64,000 nucleotides of DNA, taken from positions 62,001 through 126,000 of the forward strand of contig NW_019173949.1 of assembly GCF_001642475.1 (NCBI RefSeq), written 5' to 3'. Under the pieces are notes generated by a model. It saw only the letters and a list, made by a program, of their open reading frames with translations. It was not told where the DNA came from and ran no database searches. The DNA is from Fonsecaea monophora. Lineage: Eukaryota > Ascomycota > Eurotiomycetes > Chaetothyriales > Herpotrichiellaceae. This document shows, in pieces, positions 42,201 through 54,000 of the stretch (position 1 is its first letter; each line of letters begins with the position of its first letter). Position numbers and translations under genes: made by a program.

Positions 42201-43452
42201 ACCTCTCTGTCAGTTCGACCTCGCCCGGTTTTGATGCGCTAAGCAAATTCACAATGTGCACTGCACCATACGTTCTCTCCAAGGTTGCGAAATGCTTGTC
42301 AAACGCTGGCTGCGTGGCCTCTGGCGAGCGAGTTATCTGGATCTTTTGTTGGCCAGGTATTAAACTACTCGAGCTTTCCCAGAATATCGGTATGCTGCCT
42401 CGCACTTGGGTGTATGAGAAGCAGAGGCCAGTGGGAGACCAGAAGACTGTCTCGGTCTCGACAAAATTGGCAACATTACCATCGTCGTCAATGCCTCGAG
42501 AATTGAACCGTGTTCCAGCCCTTCTAGACGACAACCTTGAGATGATGGTCAGGGTCGTAGGTGGACCAGGGACAGTTCCCCGGATTGGGGAGGAAGAAGC
42601 TGGGATCGGTAGACTTTTGACAAAGCCTCGAATTACAGAAGTGAGGAGGCCAGAACGGTCAAGGGCATTTCGTTCGAGGTCGGTAAGCCTGCTCCTGAAT
42701 TTAACCAGCGGATCAATCATGTACGAGTTCCAAAGGAGACCTTCGTCGAGACCGGAAATGTCAACGGTGTTTTCTGCCTCGGCACTGGAAGTTGTCAGCT
42801 CACTGTTCTTGACGAGTGACGGCAACCTACCGATCCTGTAGCCGTCGTGTAAGATCAAAATCAGCACTGTAGTAGAAGTTTCCGTTGCTTAGGAGCTTCT
42901 TCAGCGCGTGAAAGGGATGCTCGGAGACATCGTCTCCTTGAGTGTAATCGACATCGTCCGACTGGAAGACTTGCCCAGGGTACGGGTTAGGATAGGGCCC
43001 ATGGGCATGGTCGTAGTCTGCACGGTTGAGGCAGTCTGGTCGATCATCAGCACGGCTTCTGTGCAACGGGGCCAGACCGACTTACAAAACTCCACGGCGA
43101 AGATCTTCTGAACGGTCTCGCCTGGCCTTACAGTGGCCACCTCTTCCGAGCCTGTGATCACGCAAAGGAAGACATCGTTATTGAGGGTGATAAGGCCCAA
43201 GGTGCCCTTTGCGGTAGTGACGGGATGAAAATGCTCGAGGTTGATGAGGGATTTGTCTCCGAACTCGACCATACATCTGGGTGTTACGTTGGACCGACTC
43301 GCATTAGCCAGTGGGAGGCTAGTCGAGCTCGAGATTGAGGCTCTGCCACTTTCCGGTGCAGCGTGGGAATGGCGAAATACTAGGACGTGCTCCTCGGTTG
43401 CAAGGGCTACTGTCCGATGAGGGTAATCATGGATCAACACCCTGGTTGACAT
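39283..43452 (-). CDS. Synaptojanin-like inositol polyphosphate phosphatase (SAC1 plus 5-phosphatase)
   Basis: Dual phosphoinositide phosphatase of the Inp51/52/53 (synaptojanin) family, controlling PI(4,5)P2 turnover in endocytosis and actin organisation. Exons 43452-43086, 43017-42831 and 42784-39283; introns 68 and 46 bp; 1351 residues. The N-terminal SAC1 domain carries the CX5R(T/S) catalytic site NCLDCLDRTN at about 475, so it appears active (yeast Inp51 lacks this). The 5-phosphatase domain, from about residue 612 (MGTFNLNGK) to about 930, has WAGDFNYRIG, PAWTDRILW and SDHRPVYAIF. The last ~330 residues are Pro/Ser-rich with PPPPP and PPLPRR words that could bind SH3 domains. The start at 43452 is the first in-frame ATG. 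Confidence 0.95.
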
Positions 43453-44545
43453 TGTGTCGATGGTCACCGGATGGGGCGCAATCGGTTTCGCATCGCCAGG
43501 CTCGTCAGCGGCGTCTATTTGAAGACAGGCCTAGGCCGATGTGAGCACCTCGACCCAGAGACCATTGACTTATTGCGGTATGCAGTCGCGTGCTAGAGAT
43601 TTGGGAATTGGCGACTCTGGTGAGGCTCCGCGGCATATACCAGTCCGTCTTATAAGCCGCTCGATGATATTGTCTTGTAGGAGATAAGACTTGTCATGGA
43701 GATATACCTGGACCAGGTAGAATGGTCGCTTTCTTGGGGGGTTGACAAAATGTCCATGGATCAATGAAAGCTGAAAGATGAGGTTGTCCTGTGCCTGCAC
43801 GTGACTTTCCGCTTAGTGAGATTTCTCGATACACAACCACCAACGGAACATACAAGACTCGATCCAGCTCGACAGACGTAGCAGACTAGAACAAGAATGG
43901 TCTTTGATAGGCTCTATTTTATTCATCATGTTGCTACACAGCCTTTTTATCTCCAAGGCAATGAGCAACATTGCCAGCTAAGCCGACCAACCTGAAATGA
44001 AAATGGGTATCATATATGAAACCCCAGGCAAGCAGAACGCCAGATAAAAACCTCAGTATGCAACATGGTGGCAGTGTCCTTGAGCCGATATCCAATCGAT
44101 ATCATGTCCAGTTTATTTCGCCACTCCATCGAGAGCCTTTTGTTCGGCATCAGAGTGCTGACTCCCACATGTATTTTGAACAACACCCGCTAAATCCACA
44201 TGTTCGTAAGTCGTAACCATGACAAAGGAGATTCATCCACGTGTCGCGTCCCCTGAGGCATGAAAAACCAATCCCGAATTCTCGAGAGGATAAAGCCATG
44301 CCTCCTGAAGTGGCCTATGCCAGCAGTTCTCTTGTCCGTCGACCATCAAGGGTTGTCGTAGATTGGAGGGTTTGCCGCAGAAAACCAGAAAGATGTAGTT
44401 GGCGTAAAGTGTATCGTACCGAAATCGTCGAGGAATGGACAGTGCCACCCAATTTTCGCCTTGTCGCTGTTTTCTCACGATCACCGTCCGGATCAGACGC
44501 TGGTCAATCTACTCCAACCCGTCCTGTCAACATCAAGAGAGCCGC
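43453..44545. other. Intergenic, promoter of the synaptojanin-like gene
   Basis: About 1.1 kb on the upstream side of the phosphatase gene and 3' side of the ULD gene. No credible frame. Confidence 0.5.
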
Positions 44546-47008
44546 TCACATAACGATGCATGCACTGTCGTCAGTGGCACCGTGCTGAGATTTAGCGGCC
44601 ACATCAGGCTTTTTATCACCTTTTAAAGGCCGCGATGGCCGACCCCCTGCCCCTCCCAGCATCCAGCCAGCGATGCCTCCGGTCGGTTTCTTCTTCTTGG
44701 GGCCTATAGCTCATGGTTAGCACTCAAACATTCTACCGTCAGGTTTCTCGTAGCCCATGTCCCGTACCTTTTCTCTCCTTCTTTGGGTTGATGATTTCAT
44801 CCAAATTTATAATCGTGTCCTCTAAGATCTCTGGAGGCGGCGGTGGTAGCGGTTCCTCTATTATCTCCTTGGGCTCCGGAATGGGCCACAGCATCATTGT
44901 GATATGCATGTCTGGCTCAATGGTGGATTCCCAATAGTTGGGCATGATGATCTCCTTGTCAGGCCCGATCAGGTCGTAACGGCCGGCAGACACATGTTCT
45001 GCCAGGTTTTCGATGTGTGCAAATGCTTGGACGATCAGATTTTCCATGTCCTGCCAATAGTCAGCTCTCCATCACCTTGATAATGGTCTAACTAACTTAC
45101 CCTCCACTTGCAACATCGATCCCAGGGGAAATTGTAGTTGCGCCCGATCGCATCTTTGAATCTAACAGGAGCCTTTTTCTCCGGCCCTCTCGCAGCCGCG
45201 GCCTTCTTTTCCGCCTCTTCAGCCTCTGCCTTTGCTTTGGCGGCTGCTTCTTCAGCCTCCTTGAGCTTCGCTTCGGCTTCTTCCTTTAGCCTTTTTGCCT
45301 CCTCCCTAGCAGCCGCCGCAGCCTCTGCGGCCTCCTTTTCGATGGCGCTCTTCGCGGCCGCTGCAGCGTCATCTGCAATCTTCTTCTCGGCTGCGGCCTT
45401 TTCTGCTCTCGCAGCTGCCTCTTCCGCAGCCGCCTTTAGAGCCGCCTCAGCAGCCTCTTTGCGAATCTGCTGCTCTCTCGCAGCCTGTTCCGCCGCCGCT
45501 CGGACCTGCTCCTCGTAAGCCCGAATTGCTTCCTGTCTCGCTTCTTCTCGGATTCGTTTCTCTGCGGCCCTGCGTTCGGCCTCGGCTGCGGCTTCGGCGC
45601 GCGCCTTCGCCTCTGCTGCCCGCACAGCTTCCTCTCGAATCCGCCGCTCTTCTTCCATACGTGCAGCTGCGGCTGTGGCTTCTGCTCGGGCCTTTTCAGC
45701 TGCCTGAAGCAAAGCCTGTTCTCGAATTCGTTTCTCTTCTTCCGCACGGAGGGCATCTTGCCGTGCTTTCTCTTCGGCTTGACGTATTGCATCTAGTCGA
45801 GCCTTCTCTTCGGCTTGGCGAACTTTTTCCTCCGCCTGGACCAGGGCATCCTGTCGTGCCCTCTCATCTTGTCGCGCTTTTTCCTCGGCCTGTCGGGCTT
45901 TCTCCTCAGCTTGTCGAACTTTCTCTTCCACCTGCCTCAGTGCCTGAAGACGACTTTCTTGCTCCGCAATTGAGGCTGCTTCCGCATCTTTGGCAAGCTG
46001 ATCTTCTTTCATCAAATCCTTGAGACGTCTGACAAGGTCATCGTCGTTCTTCGTTTCGAGCTTTTCGGCAGACGCACTTGCGGAAACTGGCTGTGGGGAA
46101 GGCGCCATTGGCGGAGCATAGTATGGGTACGGCATTTGTTGAGGGTACTGCATGTAGTGTGGCGGGTACTGCTGGCCACCAAAGGGAGGAGGATATTGAG
46201 GAGAATAGTAGCTGGCAGGCGGCGGTGGAGCACCATAGTTGACGATCGTCGCAGGGCCATAAGGGGATGACGTGTATGGAGCGCTGACTTGAGAAGGAGC
46301 ATGGTGACTGAAGCCTCCTGGGTACGCCGTATGAGGAGGATATGGCACGGGCTGGCTCTGGGGGTAGGTAGGGGGGTATGGCATAGCCATTGGTTGTGGT
46401 TGAAGTGCAATCACTTGATTTGCGGGATGTGGCACAGGAGGATATGGGTATGAAGCTGACGAACTGCTGTGAGTATACCCGTTGGGCCCATAGTATGATT
46501 GAGGACGAGGCATGTGAGAGCCCAGGTCTGGCCTGGCAAGGAACTCCTCGGTCGAGTCCCCGCTCTCCGTCGGGGATGTGTCTTGCAATGCTCGGGTGCG
46601 ACTGCGAGCAGGCTCACGAATAGCCTGCTGACGGTGTGCCGCCTGTCGTCTTGCTGAATTGGATCGAGACTCGTATTGTGGTACTCTTTCGTGGTGATCT
46701 ATTCTCGAGGCGGAATCCGAGCCATCGGGCTCCGGAATTTCGTTCGGATATAGCACTTGGACAAAATCACCGTGGTGTGAGGAGGAGCCGCTCTGACTCT
46801 GTGTCGGCTGAATGACTGAATATTGGGGGGAGACGCCCGCTGAGACCTGGACACCGGTTTCGTGGAGCTCGTCGTCTTGCGAGCCGGGGGAAGGAGAGCG
46901 AGAGATGTGGGTAATGTCAATGTGTGTATGACTGTGACGACCTGAAGACCTAACAGCAGGAGAGTTAGCTCTGGTGGGCGAAAGTGTCGGTGTAATAACC
47001 CACCCCAT
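44546..47008 (-). CDS. Coiled-coil protein with fungal ubiquitin-like (ULD) domain
   Basis: Exons 47008-45101, 45050-44768 and 44703-44546, introns 50 and 64 bp, 782 residues. Residues 1-160 are Ser/His/Gln-rich. About 160-310 is a Pro/Tyr-rich low-complexity zone (YPPP, PQYPP words). About 330-600 is a long, highly charged Ala/Glu/Arg/Lys coiled coil with repeated AEEKARQ units. It ends in a conserved domain, RFKDAIGRNYNFPWDRCCKW to ITMMLWPIPEP, which spans the first splice and matches the fungal ULD-type ubiquitin-like domain. The C-terminus is Lys/Gly-rich. Function not established; the layout suggests a scaffold. A 50-bp stretch starting at about 46999 has intron-like ends and a GCTAAC branch, so the first exon may differ from this model. 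Confidence 0.85.
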
Positions 47009-49495
47009 GAGAGACTGAGTGAGGTCAAGGAATTACCGCGTTCAACCTACCCCAGAGGGAAGGCTGAACGAGATAGCCTTGAGGGTTATGTTAGTGTCAA
47101 GGGATGTGCTAACCGGACCAAAGAGGGCTGACTTCAGGCAGTAGGACCGTCCAAATGGGCCAGATCCAGTGTATGATATTTTTTTTTTGAAACCAGTATC
47201 CTTCAGCGCCAAATGTGGTGGAAGAAATTCAAAAGGGCCTGGCAGAGGGGCGTGATGACCTCCTGCAGGTGTGCCACCGGTAGCGTCTCGCTGTCGTGAA
47301 GGGGCGTCGTGGGAATTCCCGACAAGGTGGATCCGAGGCCGTGGGGAGGGAAGGGTCGAAGGGTCGGGCCAGAGGCAGAACAGGTTGCATATGCGAGGAG
47401 CCGAAGGGGGGGATGTCGATCAGGCGACGGAGAGGGAAAGAGAATTACAACGTAGTTCAATGGCAGAAATGCAAGGTGGCGACGGGTATGAATGTGGTGG
47501 AAGTTTGTGAATGTCGAGAGAGGAAAAGGAGGAGGAGGAGCAGGTTGGCAAGGTGACAATTGTACGGGTAGCGAGATGAGACGGTGAGTATGGCTGCCCA
47601 GATTGCAAATGTGTGTGAGGCGCGTGGACAGGTTGTTGACGCCAATGTGGTTGTTTGGCGTGATTGTGTGTTGACTTTTGACGGGGGGATCAAGATTCTG
47701 GATGCTGGGATCCGGCCAAGGAGTCGAGATGGCCAAAAAAAGGGGGCGCGGGGGGTAAATGAAATTGGTGACTGATGCCCAATTGCTCACCCACTCAATG
47801 GAATTCCCCCTAATTCGCCGGGTGCAGGCGCTCTGCGGGCGCTGCGGGCAATGGGTAGTGGGCAGTGGGCAGCAGACAGTAGGCTGCGGGCTGCGGGCTG
47901 TGGGCGCAGTCTATTTGGTAGTAGTGGGGCTTAGCGGCCTGGGTGCCCAGTCTGACTCCTCCCTTGCCCTCTGTCTTCCAGGCCACCAATTCTTTTGCTG
48001 CAAGGCACCAACCCACGTCAATGAGAGGAAAATCTTGTCCCCAGTATGCAAGTATGCAAGAATGAATATTCAATCCACGCTTCAGTCAACGCACGTCAGT
48101 CCACTGAGGGTCTGGGACGGTGTTGTCGTGGTTGCTAGTTGATGGTGTGTGTCAACAAGAGGCCTCTCTGACCACCAGCACCACCACCACCTTTTGCAAT
48201 GAATGAAGGTGTGTGTCTCCCCAGGACAACTTGGCCCTTGGTGACGCTGACCCTTGCCCAGAGGTTAGGTCCAAATAGACCTCGAAACGGTTATATCAAT
48301 TCCACCCAAAGTCTTGTACAGACAGTCGTTTCATACAATTTCTTTTTTTTGTTCCCCGTTTATCGTGAACTTTTTGGTGCGGTTTTTCGCCCCGGAGGGA
48401 CTGATTCCGCAGGATCGAACCGCTGGGCCCGTCGATGGATACAGCGGTGCAAAGGGAAGACTAGAAAAGATTGAGCCTCCCGCAAGAATCTGAAAAGGGA
48501 GAATGCAAGATGTGAGTTGGCGACAGGAGAGCGTCGCCACAACAACCCGCAGCTTGTCCAAAAGGTACTCAGGTGACGCAGTGTGGTACAGAAAATTCTC
48601 TCCTGGTTGCAAGCGATCTGTAAGGGATTGGATCTAGTAGTGTTAAGCGCTTCTTGCGCGCTGTCTTTCTTCGATCGCGATTGGATTTGTGATTCTGAGA
48701 CATTGAGGGCTCCGTGGAAGGAGACGTCAAAGGAGCAGTGAGCCTGGTATTATTAATGGCAAAAATGGGAGTGACAAAAGTGCACGCAAATCGTATGCAA
48801 TGGGTCTACATTTGGGTTGATATCAAGAAAGATGGCCCTCCACCCCTCCCCTTGACCGGTCATGGCATTCTCAGTCTATATATCAGAAACCGAAACAACC
48901 CGGTTTCAAGATTGCCACCGGGACACCCAACTCTCCGTAACGCAGGGCGGATTAGCCTGATATTCACCCTCGCCTTGGGTGTCGGAGGACTGATGATACC
49001 CGTTCCATTTGGTGCTTCTCCCAACAAAAACCTCAACTCGGGTGCGGCCTGAAGGTGGGATTCTTGACTTGACCTCGTGGTTGTTAGTTTGTCGGAAAGA
49101 CGAGGCTCCAGTGACTCTAAATTAGACGTGATGGGCAGAAACGACCCACGGCCGCTGACGGGGTAAGAGCCTCATTCGCTGGTGGTTGGGTGTCGCGACA
49201 ATCGAGGCATCCTCAGAAACGCTGCCACGTTGGCTTGCGCCGAAATGCTGCCCAACTTTCCACCTTCCAGCAGCACGCTAGTGGAAACGCCTGCATCTGA
49301 CATGATCTTCGCCAAACCATGGTTTCTGCCACGGTCCATTCGGTTCTCTGCAGGAACTTTCGCCTGGTCCACCTCTGGTGCCAAAAGGCACTGACGACCG
49401 TACGCAGATGGCTTTTTCAATGCGCTTTCATTCGGAGTAACGACATGACTTGGGCTGCTTTCTGGTTCGATGCCCCAGGAAATTTGCGGAATGTT
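47009..49495. other. Long intergenic region, no gene supported
   Basis: 2.5 kb upstream of the ULD gene and downstream of EMC2. A strand-biased purine/pyrimidine region (47260-47790) produces open frames on both strands that look like composition artefacts. A degenerate GGGCAGT/GGGCTGC tandem lies at 47850-47910. A 112-codon frame at 48714-49052 is unconvincing. Confidence 0.5.
47850..47910. repeat. Degenerate G-rich short tandem repeat
   Basis: Repeating units of the type GGGCAGT and GGGCTGC (AATGGGTAGTGGGCAGTGGG, later GCTGCGGGCTGCGGGCTGTG). No coding role seen. Confidence 0.6.
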
Positions 49496-50437
49496 TCAGC
49501 CTTTAGATCTGTTCAACAATTCCTGGGCTGCAATGAGTTCGGACTGATCGGTCCCGGAGGATCGTCGGCCGCTGCGGTCCTTGACAATAGCTTGCAGTCT
49601 TGACGTGGCCAGCTGATTTAATTTCTGCGCCTTGTCTGGGGTGATCGACGAGCTGGTGTTCCCCCGAGACGTCGTGTTCGTCAGCAAAACCTTGTCCGTG
49701 GCCAGCTTTAGCCCGTAAAACCCACGCAGATAGTCGTCGCAAAGTTCAATGCTTCGACTGAATCGTCGGATTGCCTGTGACAGGTGTTTGTCGACTTCGG
49801 AACTCTCCGTTGACGACATGGCAGCTAGATATTCGAGCTCTCCTAGTCGTGCATGAAGGTTCCATGCAGTGGGTGCAATGATTACAGTTTCCTCGAGGCA
49901 AAAGATAGCTTGTGGCAGGCAACCCTGTGAGTGATAGAGGTCGCTCAATTCACACCAAGCTTCCATGTCGGTGGGAAAGGAATCCACGAATTCCACCAGG
50001 TCTTTGATAGCATCTTGCGGCCTTCCCAAGCTTCTCATGAGCGCTATCCGTCGTTTGTGAATGGGGACATTCATGGGGTTCTCCATGAGTATTTTGGCAT
50101 AGTCTTCTAATATCTTTCGCAGTGCTGCTTCATCTGGTGCCGTGGCTTCCTGATAAAGCCCTCTCAAAGCCATAACTCTTTCATTGGTTGAACCGAATCT
50201 CTGACTTAATCGTTCCACACATAGAAAGGCGGACTTATCGTCCCCGGTTCGTAGGCACGCATAGAGGAGTTGTTCAAGCTCTTCCCATAGTTCAACAGAA
50301 TCCGCCGTGTTGAACATTGATGCAGGAAAGGTCGTACTGATCGATGACGACTTTGCAAGGATCGAGGAAGCCTGCTGTGCCATGCGGAGAGCGGAGGCAG
50401 GATCGGAAGAAGGGGTTCGACTCGCGACTGTCGCCAT
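49496..50437 (-). CDS. EMC2: ER membrane protein complex subunit 2 (EMC2), TPR protein
   Basis: Cytosolic TPR subunit of the ER membrane complex, which inserts tail-anchored and multi-pass proteins. Intronless, 313 residues, typical length. Helical repeats start at about residue 47 (SVELWEELEQLLYACLRTGD). Family-typical segments are KILEDYAKILMENPMNVPIHKRR, AIKDLVEFVDSFPTDMEAWCELSDLYHSQG and CLEETVIIAPTAWNLHARLGEL, then FSRSIELCDDYLRGFYGL. The Met at 50437 gives a Ser/Ala-rich 45-residue lead before the first helix. The gene is divergent from the AP-3 delta gene. Confidence 0.93.
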   Translation of the reverse strand: MATVASRTPSSDPASALRMAQQASSILAKSSSISTTFPASMFNTADSVELWEELEQLLYACLRTGDDKSAFLCVERLSQRFGSTNERVMALRGLYQEATAPDEAALRKILEDYAKILMENPMNVPIHKRRIALMRSLGRPQDAIKDLVEFVDSFPTDMEAWCELSDLYHSQGCLPQAIFCLEETVIIAPTAWNLHARLGELEYLAAMSSTESSEVDKHLSQAIRRFSRSIELCDDYLRGFYGLKLATDKVLLTNTTSRGNTSSSITPDKAQKLNQLATSRLQAIVKDRSGRRSSGTDQSELIAAQELLNRSKG

Positions 50438-51078
50438 TGCTGCCTGATTCTATGACAGATTCGACCAGGGCTGGGCTTGGAGGAGGATATAGACTGTGCA
50501 AGACTAAATAGGTTTTTCGAGGAATCACTAAAGGATTCGTACTGTGTAAGGAGTGGACAAAATGAGGCTGTCAATGGATCACAGGGTAAATTGGAGAACA
50601 CACTGGACAGGCTCAAGTCTGGAGAGCCACTGCAAAGTCAGGTAGTAGCTCCTCGTTTATCACATTCGCTTTCAAGACGCAAGTGAGCGCCCAGGGCGCC
50701 TTGTAAAGCCGTCGAGCGGTTCACGCCGTTTCTTCGGAATAATTGGCCTTGGCATTAAGGCGGAGCATTTGACACCACACGAAGAGGTCCTCAGCGTCGT
50801 TGCATCTCATCACATCATCGTCTCTCTCCCGTGGCCTTTTAAAAGCGTTTCGGTCACAGGCGAAATCAAAGCGCGAATGTTTGGGGCGTGTGCTGGATCC
50901 TGAGGGCTCGGGGCAGCGGCGCATCACAAGGGCATCTTCATTTTCTATTCGCTCGAAGAAAGGACAACCCGAATCACAACCTCAACATCGGTGTCGCGTG
51001 AGAAATGAGGGTCCGCCAGATTCCAGGGGTAACACCGGCCGTTCAGCTCTCATGACATGCTGATAAGAACCTTTCAAT
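50438..51078. promoter_or_regulatory. Divergent promoter of EMC2 and APL5
   Basis: 640 bp between head-to-head housekeeping genes; no distinct element recognised. Confidence 0.5.
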
Positions 51079-54000
51079 ATGTTTGAAAAGTCACTGGTCG
51101 ACCTCATCCGAGGCCTGCGAGGCCACAAGGGAAATGAGGCGGAATACATTCAAGCCGCGCTCAAAGAATGTCGAAGCGAGATTCGTTCCCAGGACCTGGA
51201 CCTCAAGGCCACCGCATTGCTCAAGCTCATTTACCTGGAAATGTTTGGATATGACATGACCTGGGCCGCCTTTAACGTCTTGGAAGTCATGGCCTCCCCG
51301 AAACCGGCGCAGAAACGAGTTGGCTATCTCGCTGCTGTCCAGAGCTTCCGACCCGAGACAGAGGTTTTGATGTTGGCTGAGAATCTACTTAAAAAGGATC
51401 TCACCTCTCCTTCAATACCAGTCCTAACCCTGCCGTTGGTCACCCTTCCGCACATTGTGACTTCGTCCCTGGCACTCTCCATTCTCACGGAGCTTCTGCC
51501 ACGATTGTCCCATTCACAACCAGCTGTGCGGAAGAAGACCATCGTCACGCTGTACAGGCTAGCCCTGGTGTATCCTGAAACGCTGCGAGTCGCTTGGCCA
51601 AAGATCAAGGAACGTTTACTAGATGAACAGGAAGACAGCAGCGTTACTGCCGCTACGGTCAACGTCGTATGTGAGCTCGGATGGCGGAGACCCCAGGATT
51701 TTCTGCCTTTGGCACCCAGGCTATTCGACCTTCTACTGGCCCAGAAGAACAACTGGATGGGTATCAAGATCATCAAACTGTTCGCAGTCCTGACTCCTCT
51801 CGAACCAAGATTGGTTAAGAAGCTAGTCCGACCCCTCACCAAACTGATTCAAGAGACAACGGCAATGTCGTTACTTTACGAATGCATCAGCGGAATTATT
51901 CAAGGAGGAATCCTGGATGGCGGTGAAAGCGGCGTCGACGTGGAAGAAGTGGCCGATCTTTGCATTTCCAAACTAAGGGGAATGATCGTGTTGGACGGAG
52001 ATCCTAATCTGAAATATGTTGCTCTACTGGCCTTCAACAAGATTGTGACCACCCATCCTACCCTCGTTTCGATGCAACAAGACGTCATCATGGGATGCTT
52101 GGACGACCCTGACATTTCGATCAAAATGCAGGCGTTGGAGTTGGTGTCGGGGATGGTCAGCAGCGACAACCTACAAGCTGTTGTCAATCGCCTTATAAAA
52201 CAGCTTGCAGGCTCAGCGGCAGCCACCGTGGGCGCCAATGGACACGCCGAAGAAGAACAGACAGACATGGAGCAGAGGCTGATCCCGGACAAACGAGGAT
52301 CGGAAAATGTCCCTCTGCCTGACGAATACCGCTACGAAATCATCAATCGAATTCTTGAAATGTGCTCTCACAACACTTATGCTAACATTACCGATTTCGA
52401 GTGGTATATCGAAATACTAGTTCATTTGGTCAGACACCTCCCGGCGGACAAGGATGCGAATTCGTCGAGAGCCACACTCGAGGATGACACCTCTCTAGGA
52501 GCTCGGGTCGGAAGTCAGCTTCGCGATATCACAGTCCGAGTCAAGGAACTCCGACCAGAAACGACAAAGGCAGCTGAAACTCTAGTCTTGCTGTCCAACA
52601 GGGCCATCGCCTACCCGAAACATGGCACCGGTCAGAGTCAGGTCATCAAATCGGCAGCATGGATTTGTGGCGAGTTCGCCCTGTACTTGTCTAACCCATA
52701 CGAGGTTCTCAATTCACTGATCCACGAGTCATCTGGACAATTTAGTCCCACGACCTTGGCAATCGTGGTCCAAGCAATCCCGAAAATCATTGCACGCATT
52801 GCTACGACGGCTGACCGTGAATGGAATGCCTCAAGGGGTGCGACAATGTCGCTTCTCCTTGCCAGAACTACCGAGTTCCTGGAGAAGCTCTCATCCCATC
52901 CCAACCTCGAAGTGCAAGAGAGAAGCGTCGAGTTCCTCGAACTTCTACGCCTAGCTTCAGAGGCGCTCTCTGCTCAGGACGGAGATAGCCTCCAAGCACC
53001 GTTGCTGCTGACTTCTGCAGTTCCAACACTCTTCAGCGGTGCAGAACTCAATCCTGTATCGGCGGCAGCCCAGAAGAAAGTTCCTCCACCCGAAGATCTA
53101 GACCTCGATGCGCCCATAAATCCCGACTTGTCTACTATTCTACAGGATTCGCAGGTTTCTGATGTTGATGACCATGGGGATGATGTGTTCCAGTCGTTCT
53201 ACCACGACCGTGAACCCGTACAGGCCATCACGTCACTACAGCCGCAAACAGCAGCTGCTTATCTGGAATCTGCCGCTGCTTCGGAGACTGCACCGCTGTC
53301 ATATCAATCGGCACCCGAGTCACCCAACACTCTAGCCAGGCGAAAGGCCGAGAGGATGGCTCGAAACAAAGACGATCCATTCTACATTGCCCCGTCCGAC
53401 GATACGGACCCTCACTTCCACGACATCATCAGCAAGACTAACGGTGATGATGAACTCGACGTTGACTCGATCCCAATCATCGATCTACAAATTGATCGGA
53501 CCCAGACAACGGCGGCGAGAGGAGAGACAGGAGAGGAGCGCAGACCGCGAAAAAAGAAACCTACCCGGCGGTTCGTCGTCACCGCAGATGAGACCCTCGA
53601 AGCCTCCACCGCGACCACACCCACCTCACAGTCTTTTTCGAACACGAGCCCCTTTGCTGCCCTAAACCAGGCCCAGCGGACCCGTTCACTCAGTCCCAAC
53701 GCCCAACCGCGCACACAGTCTCGGCCAACCCGCACACTCCTGTCGGTCGACTCGTCGACGCTCCAAAACCTGAGCCTCGAAGGTCCCGCAGAGACCGAGT
53801 CGGAGATCCTCCGCCGCGAAGCCGAGGAGTTGGAAATGGCGATTGCGCTGCGCGAGGTGGAGAAGAAGAGGCTCGAGATGCAGCGTGAAATTGAACGGCA
53901 AGGGACGGTGATGGGCGAGGGGGTGGATGCTGAGGGCACGGTCGTGAGGCGAAAAAAGAAGAAGCCCAGGCCCAAGGTTGGATTGGACTCGGGCGAGGAA

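Noticed and set aside
47203..47790. 195-codon minus-strand frame upstream of the ULD gene
   Set aside because: Composition follows the local C/T bias (Pro/Leu/Ser/His), with no domain and competing frames on the other strand.
48714..49052. 112-codon plus-strand frame
   Set aside because: No motif, no splice support, and biased amino acid content; likely chance.
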